Shown here piece by piece: positions 1-9,645 of a stretch of 64,000 bases of DNA (position 1 is the first letter of the stretch; each line of letters opens with the position of its first letter). A program made the translations under genes and the position numbers. This DNA is from Mesolinea sp040772305 (GTDB taxonomy: Bacteria > Chloroflexota > Anaerolineae > Anaerolineales > Anaerolineaceae), in contig JAXGYK010000001.1 in the NCBI GenBank assembly GCA_040772305.1, positions 1,488,001 to 1,552,000 of the forward strand. The letters are read 5' to 3'. The notes beneath the pieces were generated by a model. That model was not told the origin of the DNA. It ran no database searches and saw nothing but the letters and a program-made list of their open reading frames with translations.

Positions 1-1
1 A

Positions 2-76
2 CCGGGGGAATGGCGGAACCTAACAGCTAAAGAAGTACAAAGTCTGCTGCGCTACGCGGGCTTAGAAAAGAAATAA
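2..76 (+). CDS. C-terminal end of a probable pseudouridine synthase (RluB-like), partial
   Basis: Only the last 24 residues are in the window, read in the frame that ends with TAA at 74-76. The tail PGEWRNLTAKEVQSLL resembles the conserved C-terminus of RsuA/RluB-family rRNA pseudouridine synthases (a PGxWRxLTxxEV motif near the end of the catalytic domain). That family match is from memory of the motif. The start and catalytic Asp lie upstream of the window, so the identification is tentative. Confidence 0.5.
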   Translation, partial: PGEWRNLTAKEVQSLLRYAGLEKK

Positions 77-143
77 GCTTCCAGGTCGCGGTTCCCTAAA
101 AGAAGCCGGGAAGCTGTTCAAGCATGGTTGATTAATAAAAAAT

Positions 144-170
144 GCCGACTTGTAGTCGGCTTCGGTGTTT
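144..170 (+). terminator. Hairpin terminator after the partial first gene
   Basis: GCCGAC (144-149) and GTCGGC (155-160) form a 6-bp stem with a 5-nt loop, followed by a T-rich stretch. A second inverted repeat, AGCTTCC (76-82) with GGAAGCT (109-115), lies just after the stop codon. The hairpin sits between convergent genes and may serve both. Confidence 0.55.
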
Positions 171-179
171 AATACATTT

Positions 180-893
180 CTACTTTTTGTTGTAGGCCAG
201 AAGAAGCTCATTAAACTTGTTGAGGGTGGCATCGTCGAGGGGGGATTCGCATGAGGTGTTATCGATGCGGCGAATATACTGTCTGAGGTCTGCCGGTGCA
301 ATAAATGGCACAGGCGCATTTTCTACGTCTGCGATGATGGTGCGCTGGTCCAGGGCAACCAGTACTGGCTTAATCGGTGGCTGTTCATCCGGAGCAATAC
401 CTTGCGCGTCCATCCATTTGCGCAATGTCTGTTCGGCAATCGCTGCGTCTCGGGTGGGGTTGCCAATGCTTTCCTGACCAAAGAGCTTCATCAGGAAGTT
501 GCCGCCTTTTTGCCGCCATTTACCATCCCGCCAGGAGATTTCACCGGTAGCCGTCACCGGCATGGGAATCCAAAACCCACAAGGGCTCAGCAAAAGCAGG
601 GGTAAGGGTGAAGCAAAAACCCAAAAACTGTATTCCCGGGGAAGCTTATCGAAGAGCACGGCTAAAACCTGGTCGTGCCGGGGATCGCGGCTGTAACGAT
701 TTGTAAAATACATACTGACTTGGGAGGTTACAAGGCCGACGATAAGACCGACGTATGAAAGGTTGCGGAACTTAGGTGTGTTGGTAAAGGAAGCCCACAG
801 CGACAGAATCAAAATTAACAAGGTGCCCAGGGTGAGTACCAGCGCAATCGTACGCCGGCTTTTTATCAGTTTTTCGTTGACGACCAGTTTCAT
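180..893 (-). CDS. Hypothetical membrane protein
   Basis: A 237-residue protein I do not recognise. Two hydrophobic segments near the N-terminus (about residues 15-37 and 46-64) and a third Pro/Leu-rich one (about 90-112) suggest membrane anchoring. The remaining roughly 120 residues form a soluble domain rich in charged residues, with WRDGKWRQKGG in its first part. It starts 5 nt downstream of the plsX stop codon, so it is probably the last gene of a plsX operon. No catalytic motif is evident. Confidence 0.7.
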   Translation of the reverse strand: MKLVVNEKLIKSRRTIALVLTLGTLLILILSLWASFTNTPKFRNLSYVGLIVGLVTSQVSMYFTNRYSRDPRHDQVLAVLFDKLPREYSFWVFASPLPLLLLSPCGFWIPMPVTATGEISWRDGKWRQKGGNFLMKLFGQESIGNPTRDAAIAEQTLRKWMDAQGIAPDEQPPIKPVLVALDQRTIIADVENAPVPFIAPADLRQYIRRIDNTSCESPLDDATLNKFNELLLAYNKK

Positions 894-897
894 TTTT

Positions 898-1902
898 TTA
901 CTCCGCTATTTTTTCTGAATTCAATTCGCTGCGTAAGGATGGCAGCAAGCCGGCCTTTACCGCATTTTTTACCTGGTTTACAGCACTTACCAGTGCTTTG
1001 GCATCCGAGCGGCCATGGCCAATAAATACAAGCCCGTCCAGTCCTAATAAGGGCACAGCACCAAATTCGTCCGGGTCCATCAAGGCTTTTACCCGAACAA
1101 AGGCTGGCTTGGCCAGTGCTGCTCCAATTTTGCTTCGAACTGAGCCCAACAGCTCTGCCTTTAAGGTGTCCAGCAGCAATTTGGCCACGCCTTCCGCTGA
1201 TTTTAACAGGATATTTCCTGTAAAACCATCTGTGACTGCAAGATCAACCTGCCCACCAAAAACTTCCTTGCTCTCTACGTTTCCTACAAAACCGGGAACA
1301 GCTGCTTTTAAAAGGGGATGGGTGTTTTTAACCAGCTCGTTACCCTTGCCTTCTTCTTCGCCATTGGCCAGGAGCCCGATGCGAGGCTGTGGAAGGTTTA
1401 GCATAAGGCGGGCATAAACAGCGCCCATTTGAGCAAACTGGAGCAAAAACTCCGGCCGGCAATCAGCGTTGGCGCCGATATCTGCTATGACGCAAAGTCC
1501 GCCTTTTACCGGAAAAGTAGCAGCAAGGCAGGGCCGGTCGACGCCGGGCAGCATTCCGAATACCTTTCTTCCAAAGTACATGCCCATTCCGGTGTTTCCA
1601 GCAGTAAGAAAGGCATCAGCATTGCCGGCTTTAACCAGGCTCATACCGACCTGCATACTGTTCTCACGTTTGGCGCGGGCTTCGGCAATATGGTCGCTCA
1701 TCTCCAGCGTCTGCGGCGCGTGGGCAATCTTTACCGCGGATGCCGGTATCTGGTAGCGCTGAAACCCAGCTTCAAGGGTGCTTTGGTCGCCTGCCAAAGT
1801 GAGTTCCAGGTCCGGATCCATTGCCAGACGAGCTGCAGCCTGAAGCTCCGGTTCGGGCCGTTGATCTGAGCCCATCGCATCTAAAACAATTCGTATAGTC
1901 AT
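898..1902 (-). CDS. plsX: Phosphate acyltransferase PlsX
   Basis: The 334-residue protein is collinear with PlsX, which converts acyl-ACP and phosphate to acyl-phosphate for phospholipid synthesis at the membrane. Visible family features are the N-terminal IVLDAMGSD, the ADIGAN segment, and the late GFTGNILLKSAEG and GLVFIGHGRSDAKAL motifs. Length is normal. The ATG at 1902 is preceded by a GAGGAA ribosome-binding site. It is followed 5 nt later by the membrane-protein gene. The usual fab/acpP neighbours are not adjacent here. Confidence 0.95.
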   Translation of the reverse strand: MTIRIVLDAMGSDQRPEPELQAAARLAMDPDLELTLAGDQSTLEAGFQRYQIPASAVKIAHAPQTLEMSDHIAEARAKRENSMQVGMSLVKAGNADAFLTAGNTGMGMYFGRKVFGMLPGVDRPCLAATFPVKGGLCVIADIGANADCRPEFLLQFAQMGAVYARLMLNLPQPRIGLLANGEEEGKGNELVKNTHPLLKAAVPGFVGNVESKEVFGGQVDLAVTDGFTGNILLKSAEGVAKLLLDTLKAELLGSVRSKIGAALAKPAFVRVKALMDPDEFGAVPLLGLDGLVFIGHGRSDAKALVSAVNQVKNAVKAGLLPSLRSELNSEKIAE

Positions 1903-1923
1903 ATTCGTTCCTCGTCCTTTGGC

Positions 1924-1951
1924 TTGACAAGCCCAAGTCTTTGCATATAAT
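1924..1951 (+). promoter_or_regulatory. Sigma-70-type promoter of tRNA-Leu
   Basis: TTGACA (1924-1929) and TATAAT (1946-1951) are both perfect consensus hexamers with a 16-nt spacer, ending 14 nt before the tRNA 5' end. Confidence 0.8.
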
Positions 1952-1965
1952 TCAGTTTCACGTTT

Positions 1966-2047
1966 GCGCTGGTGCTGGAACTGGCAGACAGGTATGGTTG
2001 AGGGCCATATGTCGAAAGGCGTGGGGGTTCAAGTCCCCCCCAGCGCA
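1966..2047 (+). tRNA. tRNA-Leu (anticodon GAG)
   Basis: Full class II tRNA: acceptor GCGCTGG (1966-1972) pairs with CCAGCGC (2040-2046), discriminator A2047. The anticodon arm TATGG-loop-CCATA carries GAG. A long variable arm follows, then a T arm with GGGGG/CCCCC around TTCAAGT. CCA is not encoded. The gene sits between divergent plsX and the convergent M23 peptidase gene. Confidence 0.95.
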
Positions 2048-2051
2048 TTTG

Positions 2052-2080
2052 AGCAGCTGCAAGAAGCAGCTGCTTTTTTT
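2052..2080 (+). terminator. Terminator after tRNA-Leu
   Basis: AGCAGCTGC (2052-2060) pairs with GCAGCTGCT (2066-2074) around a 5-nt loop, followed by seven T. It directly follows the tRNA and overlaps the end of the opposing peptidase gene. Confidence 0.85.
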
Positions 2081-3530
2081 ATGGAAAAGTGCGGTCCAGC
2101 CAGCTGCGCGGGTTGATGGGCACTCCGTCGACATCTACCTGAAAATGCAGATGCGGACCGGCTGAGCGGCCTGTATTGCCAATATGCCCTAAGAGCATTC
2201 CCTGGGTTACTTGCTGGCCTTCTTCAACCGCAAAGTCTTCCATGTGCATATAAATGCTTTGAATGCCCAGACCATGGTCAATCACCAGACAGTTTCCCCG
2301 GACTACCAGGTCCGGCAGCGCGGCCAGAACCACGCCATCAGCTGGGGCGTAGATATCAATGCCCCCGCAATAGCCCAGGTCGAGCCCGGTATGATAAAAA
2401 GTTCCTTCGGTTCCCACATAGGTTCGGCGGCTGCCGAAGTAACTTTTTTCACAGACTGGGTGTTGGGTGGGGTAAATCCATTGTCCGCTCCAGAGCTGCC
2501 GCGGTGTTTTAAGCTCTGCCAGGGCATCAAAGATTTGGTCTTCGGCAGCAATGTTTGCATCGTCCAAACTTTCGGGCGGGACAGTTAAAGGCGGGTCGCT
2601 TTCATAATATGCATCGCGCAGGATGATGTACTGATCAAAACGATAATCGGCACCTTCTGGCGTCGAAAAGTGAAAATGCAGCGGGTAAACGCCTGGGTCG
2701 GCTAGGGCATGCACTCCGCCGTAAGCGATTTGGCTGCCATCTTCCTGTGTAAAAAACTGAGGAGCTGAAACGCGGGGATTGCCGCGGACTGTGTAGTCTA
2801 AACTGGCCGAAACCTGCAGGTCAGCTTCTCCATTAACTTTGACCAGCCACATATATCCCTGCCGAAAGGGCTGGTTATCCAGGACAATCGACTGAACACC
2901 GGGAACAGCAAGGGCATTGGGGTTTTCCTGATCCGAAGGGGCATAATAAGTATCGAAGGGCAGGCTGCGATCGGGTGACGCAAGCAGGTTCATACGGCTG
3001 AGCGCCCAGGGGTTTTGGTTTTTAAGGATGGCCATTTCTAGGAAGGTCTGGCCTGGCAAAAGCGCTGGCATTGTTTCCATCTTTTTGCCATCTTCACGCG
3101 TTGTAACGATGATTTGGCGGCCAATAAAAAGTTCTGAAGGGCTGGTGAGGCGGTTGAGGCGTGCCAATGCAGCCGCCGAGGATTGTGTGCGTCGTGAAAG
3201 CGAGGTGAGACTGATTCCCAGCGGGGCATATTCTGTGGTTAAAAGGCCCTGTAAGCCCTCGAAGCCTGGGATATAAAGACGATCCCCAATGGCTAGAATA
3301 TCTGCTGCCGTTCGATGGTTGGCGGCCATTATCTCATCGACGGTGGTGTAGAAAGTTTGGGCAATCGTCCAAAGGTTATCGCCAGAGCGAACAATATACA
3401 CAGGTAACGCAGGCGCCTGGGCTTCTGCCTTAGAGCATGGGAGCAGGCTGAGCAGTAAAAAAACTGCCAAAAACAAGCGGATGAACCGCTGGGCTCGCTT
3501 TGATGGCGTGGGCTGGGTATAATTTGTCAT
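2079..3530 (-). CDS. Secreted LysM and M23 (LytM-type) peptidoglycan endopeptidase
   Basis: 483 residues from the ATG at 3530. A signal peptide (hydrophobic 17-33, Ala-rich cleavage region near 37) precedes a LysM domain (about 42-90, YIVRSGDNLWTIAQTF) and a weaker LysM-like repeat (about 95-145). A middle beta-rich region follows, then an M23 metallopeptidase domain in the last 115 residues. Zinc-ligand motifs are visible: HTGLDLG and HLHF. The family cleaves peptide cross-bridges in cell walls. The open frame continues far upstream but is antisense to the exonuclease gene, so the start before the signal peptide is chosen. An alternative ATG near 3572 lacks a signal-peptide-like start. Confidence 0.88.
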   Translation of the reverse strand: MTNYTQPTPSKRAQRFIRLFLAVFLLLSLLPCSKAEAQAPALPVYIVRSGDNLWTIAQTFYTTVDEIMAANHRTAADILAIGDRLYIPGFEGLQGLLTTEYAPLGISLTSLSRRTQSSAAALARLNRLTSPSELFIGRQIIVTTREDGKKMETMPALLPGQTFLEMAILKNQNPWALSRMNLLASPDRSLPFDTYYAPSDQENPNALAVPGVQSIVLDNQPFRQGYMWLVKVNGEADLQVSASLDYTVRGNPRVSAPQFFTQEDGSQIAYGGVHALADPGVYPLHFHFSTPEGADYRFDQYIILRDAYYESDPPLTVPPESLDDANIAAEDQIFDALAELKTPRQLWSGQWIYPTQHPVCEKSYFGSRRTYVGTEGTFYHTGLDLGYCGGIDIYAPADGVVLAALPDLVVRGNCLVIDHGLGIQSIYMHMEDFAVEEGQQVTQGMLLGHIGNTGRSAGPHLHFQVDVDGVPINPRSWLDRTFP

Positions 3531-3575
3531 AATCCAAGCTTGAAGTTTACCATAGGCAGAGAGGCGGATCATTGA

Positions 3576-4343
3576 ATGAAAATTACAACATGGAACGTGA
3601 ACGGCTACCGCGCGGTAATCAGGAAGAATGCGCTCGACTGGGTAGATGACTGGCAGCCAGATATTCTTTGCCTGCAAGAAATTAAAGTAAAAACTGAGCA
3701 GCTCAGCGAGGACTTGCGCGAGCGTGAAAACTACAGCGCGTCCTGGAACTCTGCAGAACGGCCGGGATACTCCGGAACCGCTGTTTTCTACAAACCCGTG
3801 CCTGAGGAACTGGTGCATGGGCTGGGAGCGCCTGAATTTGACGATGAGGGCCGCGTTATTCGTTTGAAATATCCCGATTTTTACCTTTACAACATCTATT
3901 TTCCGAATGGTGGCCAGGCTAACCAGCGGGTCCCTTACAAACTTGATTTTTATGCGTTTTTGCTGGACCAGATCGATGCCTTGCACAAGGCAGGCGAGCA
4001 GGTAATTATTACGGGCGACTTCAACACGGCGCATAATGAAATTGATATTGCACGGCCAAAAGAAAATGCCAATAACACGGGCTTTCTGCGCGAAGAACGC
4101 GACTGGATTGACAAGTACCTGGAACATGATCTGGTGGACGCCTTTAGGGAGCTTTACCCGGATCGGGTGCAATATACCTGGTGGTCCATGCGCCTAAATG
4201 CCCGGCCGCGTAATGTGGGCTGGAGGCTGGATTACTTTCTTATTTCCAAAGGCCTGATGGAGCGTGTGCAGGATGTGATTGTACATGACGAAATCATGGG
4301 CTCGGACCATTGCCCAGTAAGCTTGCTGCTCAACGAGGACTAA
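3576..4343 (+). CDS. xth: Exodeoxyribonuclease III
   Basis: 255 residues matching ExoA/Xth of the endonuclease/exonuclease/phosphatase fold, which cuts DNA at abasic sites and degrades 3' ends in base excision repair. Visible motifs are TTWNVNGYRA (Asn), DILCLQEIK (metal-binding Glu), YNIYFPNGG, ITGDFNTAHNEID and the terminal GSDHCPV with the catalytic Asp-His. Length is typical. A GAGGCGG ribosome-binding site precedes the ATG. It is divergent from the LysM/M23 gene with about 45 bp between starts. Confidence 0.95.
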   Translation: MKITTWNVNGYRAVIRKNALDWVDDWQPDILCLQEIKVKTEQLSEDLRERENYSASWNSAERPGYSGTAVFYKPVPEELVHGLGAPEFDDEGRVIRLKYPDFYLYNIYFPNGGQANQRVPYKLDFYAFLLDQIDALHKAGEQVIITGDFNTAHNEIDIARPKENANNTGFLREERDWIDKYLEHDLVDAFRELYPDRVQYTWWSMRLNARPRNVGWRLDYFLISKGLMERVQDVIVHDEIMGSDHCPVSLLLNED

Positions 4344-4633
4344 GCTGCTTTCTTGACTTTTATATACAAAGGCCCTGGGACTCTACAAGTCTTGTGCTTA
4401 TGCTGCAAGCAGGAGTATTTTGTCTGTAAGGATTGTAGATATTGATCAGCCTCATGATGCAAGCTATTCCTAGTCTTTTGGCTGTGATGAACCAGGCAAG
4501 TTTCGAAAAAATATGTCAGTCTTGGCAGAAGACAGCATGCCCGTGCATGCGGGCGGCTAAGGCCAGAGTGGTTGATACGAAATAAGCACGGAAACTATCT
4601 TAAAGAACAATTAGGCAGGGCACCTCGATCACA
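4344..4633. other. Non-coding stretch at the left edge of the c-di-GMP island
   Basis: No convincing gene. It holds the first copy of a repeated structured motif (4521-4580) and ends at the point where identity with the second large GAF-EAL locus begins (4634). Confidence 0.6.
4521..4580 (+). repeat. Repeated structured intergenic motif, copy 1
   Basis: Contains GCATGC, a 4-nt loop, then GCATGC, followed by GGGCGGCTAAG and a segment with GTGGTTGAT. About 40 nt closely match 8336-8378, and the 3' part matches 10910-10926. Upstream of both strong copies there is also a shared CCAGGCAAG. I do not recognise it as a known riboswitch or REP element. Confidence 0.6.
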
Positions 4634-5819
4634 TTCCTTTTTGAGGAATTCATCCAGTGCTTCCGGTGAAAGAGGCTTCGAAAAATAATAGCCCTGGATT
4701 TCATCGCAGGCCAGGCTTTTCAGAAACTCCGCCTGTTCTTTCGTTTCCACACCTTCGGCCGTAACACTTGCCCTGAAGGTTCGGGCCAGCAGGATAATGA
4801 TTTCTGTTAAAGGAGCAGCTTTTCTTTCTACATCGATGTAATCGATGATCTCTTTGTCTATTTTTATTCTGTCAAAAGGTACCTATTTCAAGCGATTTAA
4901 TGACGAGTATCCTTTGCCGAAATCATCGATGGCAATACTCACTCCCAGGTCTTTTAATTTGTGCAGTTTTTGAACGGTGTCCTCAGGATTTTCAGAGAAC
5001 AGGCTTTCCGTAATTTCCAGCTCAATATACTTGGGATCTACCTGGCTTTCCCTGATAATTTTTGTAAAATCAGGGATAAAGTTTTCTCCCTGGAATTGAA
5101 CAACGGAGAGGTTTACCGAAATGCGCAGGGGTGGAAATCCCTTCGCGATCAGCCTCTTATGCTCCTGAAGCGTTTCCTGCAGCACCCATAAGCCTGTATC
5201 GTAAATCAATCCCGTTTGCTCAAGTAAGGGGATAAACCGATCTGGCGCTACTCTTTGCTTGCCGTCACTGTTCCATCTGAGCAGGGCTTCAATCCCGGCA
5301 GCATTTCCGGTATTACAGCTGATCTGAGGCTGAAACTCCAGGAAAAACTCTTTGTTTTGCAAGGATTTAAAAAGCCTGTTGGTGAACAAGGTAGTTTCCG
5401 CGATATGGCTTTCCAGTTGGGTATTATAGAAGAGCACCCTTTCATCAGCGTTTCTCGCTTCATAACCTGCCAGATCAGCGTTCTTCAAAAGGGTATTAGT
5501 ATCTTTTCCATCATCCGGGTACACGGCAATACCGATACGAAGAACAACAAATAAAGCTTCGATTCCGGTATCGGTTGAAACGGGATTAGCAAAAGCAGCA
5601 AGTATTTTCTCCGCGCAGTTCTCTATTTGTTCGCGATTTTCCAGATGAGACAAAACGAGAACAAACCTTCCCTCGCCTGTTCTTGAAATATCACAGCATT
5701 CCCCCAACAGCTCTTCGAGAATTGCCGCCGATTTGATTACGATTTGCTCCCCTATGCTATGACCAAAGGTATCGTTGATCATCCTCAGGTTCTCAAGCTC
5801 AATAGTCAGAACTGCTAAT
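4634..5819. repeat. Near-identical tract shared with 11056-12241 (copy 1)
   Basis: About 1.19 kb matches the tract at a constant offset of 6422 bp with only around eight substitutions that I could find by eye. It covers most of GGDEF and all of EAL. Identity falls sharply beyond both ends. Confidence 0.85.
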
Positions 5820-7729
5820 TTATCTGATTCTTTTCTGTTAATCAGACTTTGGTCCAGTCTCCTGATCAGCATACTCCTGTTTGCCAATTTTGTAGTTTGA
5901 TCAAAATAAGCGGAATTAAACAGCTTTTCTTCGTACAGTATCTTCTTTCTTGCATCTCCCAGGATATTTGTAATAATTCTCAAAAAGTGTAAGCGGCCTT
6001 CAGTGAGTCTTTTATCACTTTGCTCACGGTATTCAATGACAAAAAATCCACCTACTTCATCATCGTCAAGTGTTATCGGTAGTGCAAAGAAAGAATTTAT
6101 TCCTCGTGACAAGAAAAAATCTCTTTGCTTTCCGGCTTCATCAAGGGAAATATTGGTGACATCTTCGCACATTAAAGGCAGGTTTTGCGCTATCAGAGGT
6201 TTAACTTCGGGAAAATCTGCTGTCTTAAACATCGTTCCCGGATAAAAATGGCTTGATTTACTCTCGATATCTTTTACATACATATTGAGAATCAGTGCAT
6301 TTTCATAAGCTGCGTCGAACTCGAATAAATATGCGTTGTCAAACTCAAGTATTTCGGCAGCCATTTTAAACAACTCATCGATTTTCTCTCTGGCATTTTC
6401 GCTATTGATTGAGATAAAGCTGGTTGAAATCCTTTCGAGCGTTTCTTGTGCTTTTGCAAATCGTTGATACCCTTTCAGCTTTGAAGAATATTCATTCGAA
6501 AGATATCGCACACCATAAAAAGAAAGCACAATAATAAAAATTCTTTTCAAATACTGAGTATTATCGATAACGGTATAGACATTGGGGCGAATTATCCAAA
6601 TAACAATCTGAATTATCAGGGTCGCCCCCACAAAGAGAAAGGCATGAATATCACTGTCAAGAACAACGGTATACAGAAGAAAAATAATATACACTGCCCA
6701 TATTGTTACTGCCCCCGTATCAATGTTTGCAATGATGAAAAAAGACATGCCCGCTATGCCTAATAACAGGAAGAGGGTATTCTGGATAGTGTGCTTTCTT
6801 GTTACATATGGTACAAACCTCAACAATATGCCGAGAATCAACACAGCTGTAGCAAGTGAGAGTTCGTTTAATAAATCCCTGCCCCCAATAAAATATCCTG
6901 AATAAAAGGATCCTACGGCACCGATGGTAAAAATGGCAGCTGCCGTTTCAAACAAACGCAATCGGCCTTCTTCCGGCAAAACCTCGGAATCCGGAGGCAA
7001 GAATTCTAATCTGGTTCTTTCAAGAAGAAAACCGTGTTTTTTCAATATTCTATACAAAAATATTGCGGGAAGCATCATAAACACAATTGCAGATCTGGGA
7101 ATCTGCGGTAATCCCAGAATGCCAGGTAAAACGTCTGTAATCGTTCCTACAACAAAGGGTAAGAGCAGGGATATCAGGAAATATGTTACGTCCCGCTTCA
7201 GGGAAGAATGAGGTTCAAGTTTTTTCCACCAACGAATAAGTAATATAAAAGTAATGACTGTATACATAATGTAGGAGAAGTTAATCCAATGCTGTCCAGT
7301 ATTTGCGGGGAGCACATTTCTCCATCCGAAGTCAGTGGGCACCATTTGATATTGTCTTGCTCCAAGATATCCGAAGGGCGCAAACAGAATAATATTGATA
7401 AGAGCGGGTAAATAAAGCATTGCATGAACAATGCGCCTATTTAATCGCAATTTATGGTTTGTCAGGATTAGTGCAAAGTGGAGTAAAAGATTATGAAAAA
7501 TACCCCAGCCATAAACAGACATACTCCTCCAAAAGGCACTCCACTCTGCTTTAGGTGCTGAATTTGAAAGAGCATATGCTAATGCCCAAATTGCCATTGA
7601 GCTTGTTACCAGTAGAAACAGCCTGTTGATATGGCTTCTTACGTTAGAGGCTATTGCATACAAACCAAAAAAAATGTAAAAAACGCCGCAAATATAATAA
7701 ATGGTTGACACCATGAGACTGTATTTCAT
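4634..7729 (-). pseudogene. GAF-GGDEF-EAL membrane protein, truncated by a nonsense codon (paralogue 1)
   Basis: The intact part (4883-7729, 948 residues) has a HisKA_7TM-like seven-helix region (about 5-235), a second multi-helix region (about 265-405), a GAF-like domain (about 430-590), a GGDEF domain whose signature is degraded to GEGRF, and an EAL domain starting at EALLRW. A TAG at 4883-4885 replaces the Leu codon (TTG) of the second paralogue. It removes the last 84 residues, including the KID lysine and EGVE glutamate needed by EAL phosphodiesterases. Reading continues in frame past the stop to 4634. The ATG at 7729 follows GGAGG by 8 nt and overlaps the preceding small gene's stop (ATGA). 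The shortened product is probably inactive as a phosphodiesterase. Confidence 0.85.
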
Positions 7730-7993
7730 GATCCAAGCCTCCAAAGTAAAGCTTTAAGTTTCATCATATTTGCGAGTTTGTCCTGCTGTTTCTGATTTCC
7801 AGGATTAGTATATTCCAAAATATCACCCACGCCGCGAGCAAACAGGATTCTTTTAATGCTGTCGCGTGAAATATATTTCCTGCGTTTGAAAAGCATAATC
7901 ACATTTTCGGGGAAGCCGATTTTTGATGAGATCAGCATTGCTCATCTGCAGGTCAATCAGGAAGTGCAGGAGTATCTCATAGGATGCCGCCAT
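7726..7993 (-). pseudogene. Frameshifted small gene upstream of paralogue 1
   Basis: Starting at the ATG at 7993, the first 23 codons (MAASYEILLHFL...) align with the intact small gene at 14145-14420. A net 2-nt deletion near 7930 then shifts the frame. The remainder (ISRDSIKRI...NPGNQKQQDKLANM) is found in another frame, ending with a TGA that overlaps the ATG of the large gene. Total length is 268 nt against 276 in the intact copy, also reflecting an in-frame 6-nt loss. Confidence 0.7.
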
Positions 7994-8552
7994 GAAATTC
8001 TTCTCCCTTTTTTGTAAAGCCAGATCAATCCTGGTACTTCCAGGTGAATAATTCTATGCAAAAGGGCTTGTTTTAATTCGTTGATTGTTCAATTATATTA
8101 AAGGTTACCACATTGCAGAAAAACTGCAAATGAGCATGTAAGAACAGATACTAAGAGCTGATACTTCGGGTTCAAGCGGGGCATTTTTCTCTGAAATCAA
8201 ATATGTTCCTTTGCCTCACTCAAAAAGACCCTTTATCCATTAGAGAGTGAGCGGGGAGAGATTATCTTAATCTCCTGCGTTGGAGTACAAATTCTCGCTG
8301 GTTTTGCCAGGCAAGCTTCATAACGAGCAGCTGGTCCTGGCAGAAGGCTGCATGCGCCTTTGCATGCGGGCGGCTAAGAACTAAGTGACTGATGCAACTC
8401 ACCCTCGAGTTTTCAATTTAGCCTTGCAGGCAGATTAACTATCTGTAAAATTCGATCTTACGCAATAATTTCAGGATAAAATGTGTAATAAGTTTCAAAA
8501 AAGGCAATTGCGGGAATGGTTCTCGAATTTTTGCTGTCAAACTAACATGAAA
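7994..8552. other. Non-coding stretch between paralogue 1 and the insertion sequence
   Basis: No convincing gene. Segments of 8040-8280 are recognisably similar to 14451-14700 upstream of paralogue 2, so the duplication includes the leader region. It also holds motif copy 2 (8336-8398). Confidence 0.55.
8336..8398 (+). repeat. Repeated structured intergenic motif, copy 2
   Basis: GCATGC, a 6-nt loop, GCATGC, then GGGCGGCTAAG and AACTAAGTGACTGATG. It closely matches copy 1 (4521-4580), including the preceding TGGCAGAAG. If the insertion sequence is removed it lies about 200 bp upstream of the GGDEF gene that starts near 9688 and could be part of its leader. Confidence 0.6.
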
Positions 8553-9645
8553 TGTACTCTTAGGACTCATTCCTAACACCCTGAGCTGAAAACAAATCAA
8601 TCGTCTCAATAGGACGCCGACCCTGATTACGATAGCCCTGGTGTGGTCGCTCGGTATTGTAGTGGACCAACCAGGCGTCTAAATCTACCTGAAGTGCTTC
8701 CACAGATTCGTACAGCTTCGTGCGAAAGGCGATGCGGAAGAATTCGTCCAGGACCGTTCGGTTGAAGCGCTCAACAAACCCATTCGTTTGCGGTCTGCGC
8801 ACCTGGGTCTTGCGGTGCTCGATGTCATTGAGCTCCAGATAGAGTTCGTATGGATGGGTGTCTTTCCCGCAAAATTCACGCCCATTATCGGTCAAGATCG
8901 CATCCACCGGTAGCCCTTTTTCTTTGTAAAAAGGTAGGACGTCATTGTGGACAACTGCTACTGCTGCTTCTGGCTGTTTGGTGGTGTGCAGAAAGCCAAA
9001 GGCATAGCTGCCATAAGTATCCACGACTGCGTGCAAGTAGACCCGCCCCACGCCCTTGAGCACACCGACATAAAACGTATCTTGGGAAAGCACTTCCCCC
9101 GGCCGGCTGCTCTCGATATGCCGCTCCCGGAAGCAGGGATTGGCCTTCTCGATCCAGGCCACTTGCTGGGGGCTCAACTCGATCTGGTGTTCGAGACTTC
9201 GCTCTTCGAGCTTGAGTAGCCGCTCATAGCGAGTACCCATCTCATGCTTGTTGAGGATATTCTGAATGGTGGGATAACTGATTTTGATCCCTTCAAGAGC
9301 CAGGCTGTCGCACAGCTTGTTGCATCCCCATGTGGGGTGTTCCAGGCTAAGTTCCAAGATCCGCTCTACTTGCTCGGGAGGTGTGGTGAGAGGATTGGAT
9401 TTGGGTATGGGAGGGAGATCCTTCAATCCCTCGATCCCGTGAGTCTGAAACCTGCGCTTGTATTCGTAGAATTGGGTGCGCGAAACCCCGCGCTGGCGGC
9501 AAGCCTCGCTAACATTGCGCAAACTCTCTGCCAGCTGCAAGACACTCAGTTTCTGATGTGCTACTCTTAATCCTGCGTCCATCGTGATCTCCTTGTATAA
9601 TTCTACTAGTTATTCACGATGTTAGGTATGTTTCACTAGAGTACA
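8553..9645 (-). mobile_element. IS481-family-like insertion sequence, complete
   Basis: A 1093-bp element. The ends start with TGTACTCT (8553-8560) and finish with AGAGTACA (9638-9645). The inverted repeats extend imperfectly over about 28 bp and share CAT and CCTAACA blocks. It is flanked by a perfect 7-bp direct repeat, CATGAAA (8546-8552 and 9646-9652). One transposase gene fills it. The insertion lies about 35 bp before the start of a GGDEF gene. Confidence 0.88.
8560..9582 (-). CDS. IS481-type DDE transposase
   Basis: 340 residues. An N-terminal helix-turn-helix (about 15-60, ending in VSRTQFYEYKRRF) is followed by a linker and an rve/DDE integrase core. Catalytic residues are visible in QDTFYVG (Asp), LTDNGREFCG (Asp) and GFVERFNRTV (Glu). 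The C-terminus has the YNTERPHQGYRNQGRRP motif typical of IS481 and IS3 transposases. A single frame without a frameshift signal favours IS481. The stop codon lies at the inner edge of the left inverted repeat, and the gene appears intact. Confidence 0.92.
   Translation of the reverse strand: MDAGLRVAHQKLSVLQLAESLRNVSEACRQRGVSRTQFYEYKRRFQTHGIEGLKDLPPIPKSNPLTTPPEQVERILELSLEHPTWGCNKLCDSLALEGIKISYPTIQNILNKHEMGTRYERLLKLEERSLEHQIELSPQQVAWIEKANPCFRERHIESSRPGEVLSQDTFYVGVLKGVGRVYLHAVVDTYGSYAFGFLHTTKQPEAAVAVVHNDVLPFYKEKGLPVDAILTDNGREFCGKDTHPYELYLELNDIEHRKTQVRRPQTNGFVERFNRTVLDEFFRIAFRTKLYESVEALQVDLDAWLVHYNTERPHQGYRNQGRRPIETIDLFSAQGVRNES

Noticed and set aside
3531..4172. Upstream extension of the LysM/M23 reading frame (697 codons in total)
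   Set aside because: It is antisense to the well-supported exodeoxyribonuclease III gene, and the signal peptide begins at 3530.
4883..7744. TTG start at 7744 for paralogue 1 (and the equivalent at 14163 for paralogue 2)
   Set aside because: These codons overlap the GGAGG ribosome-binding site; the ATG at 7729 and GTG at 14148 lie 8 nt after it and overlap the preceding stop.
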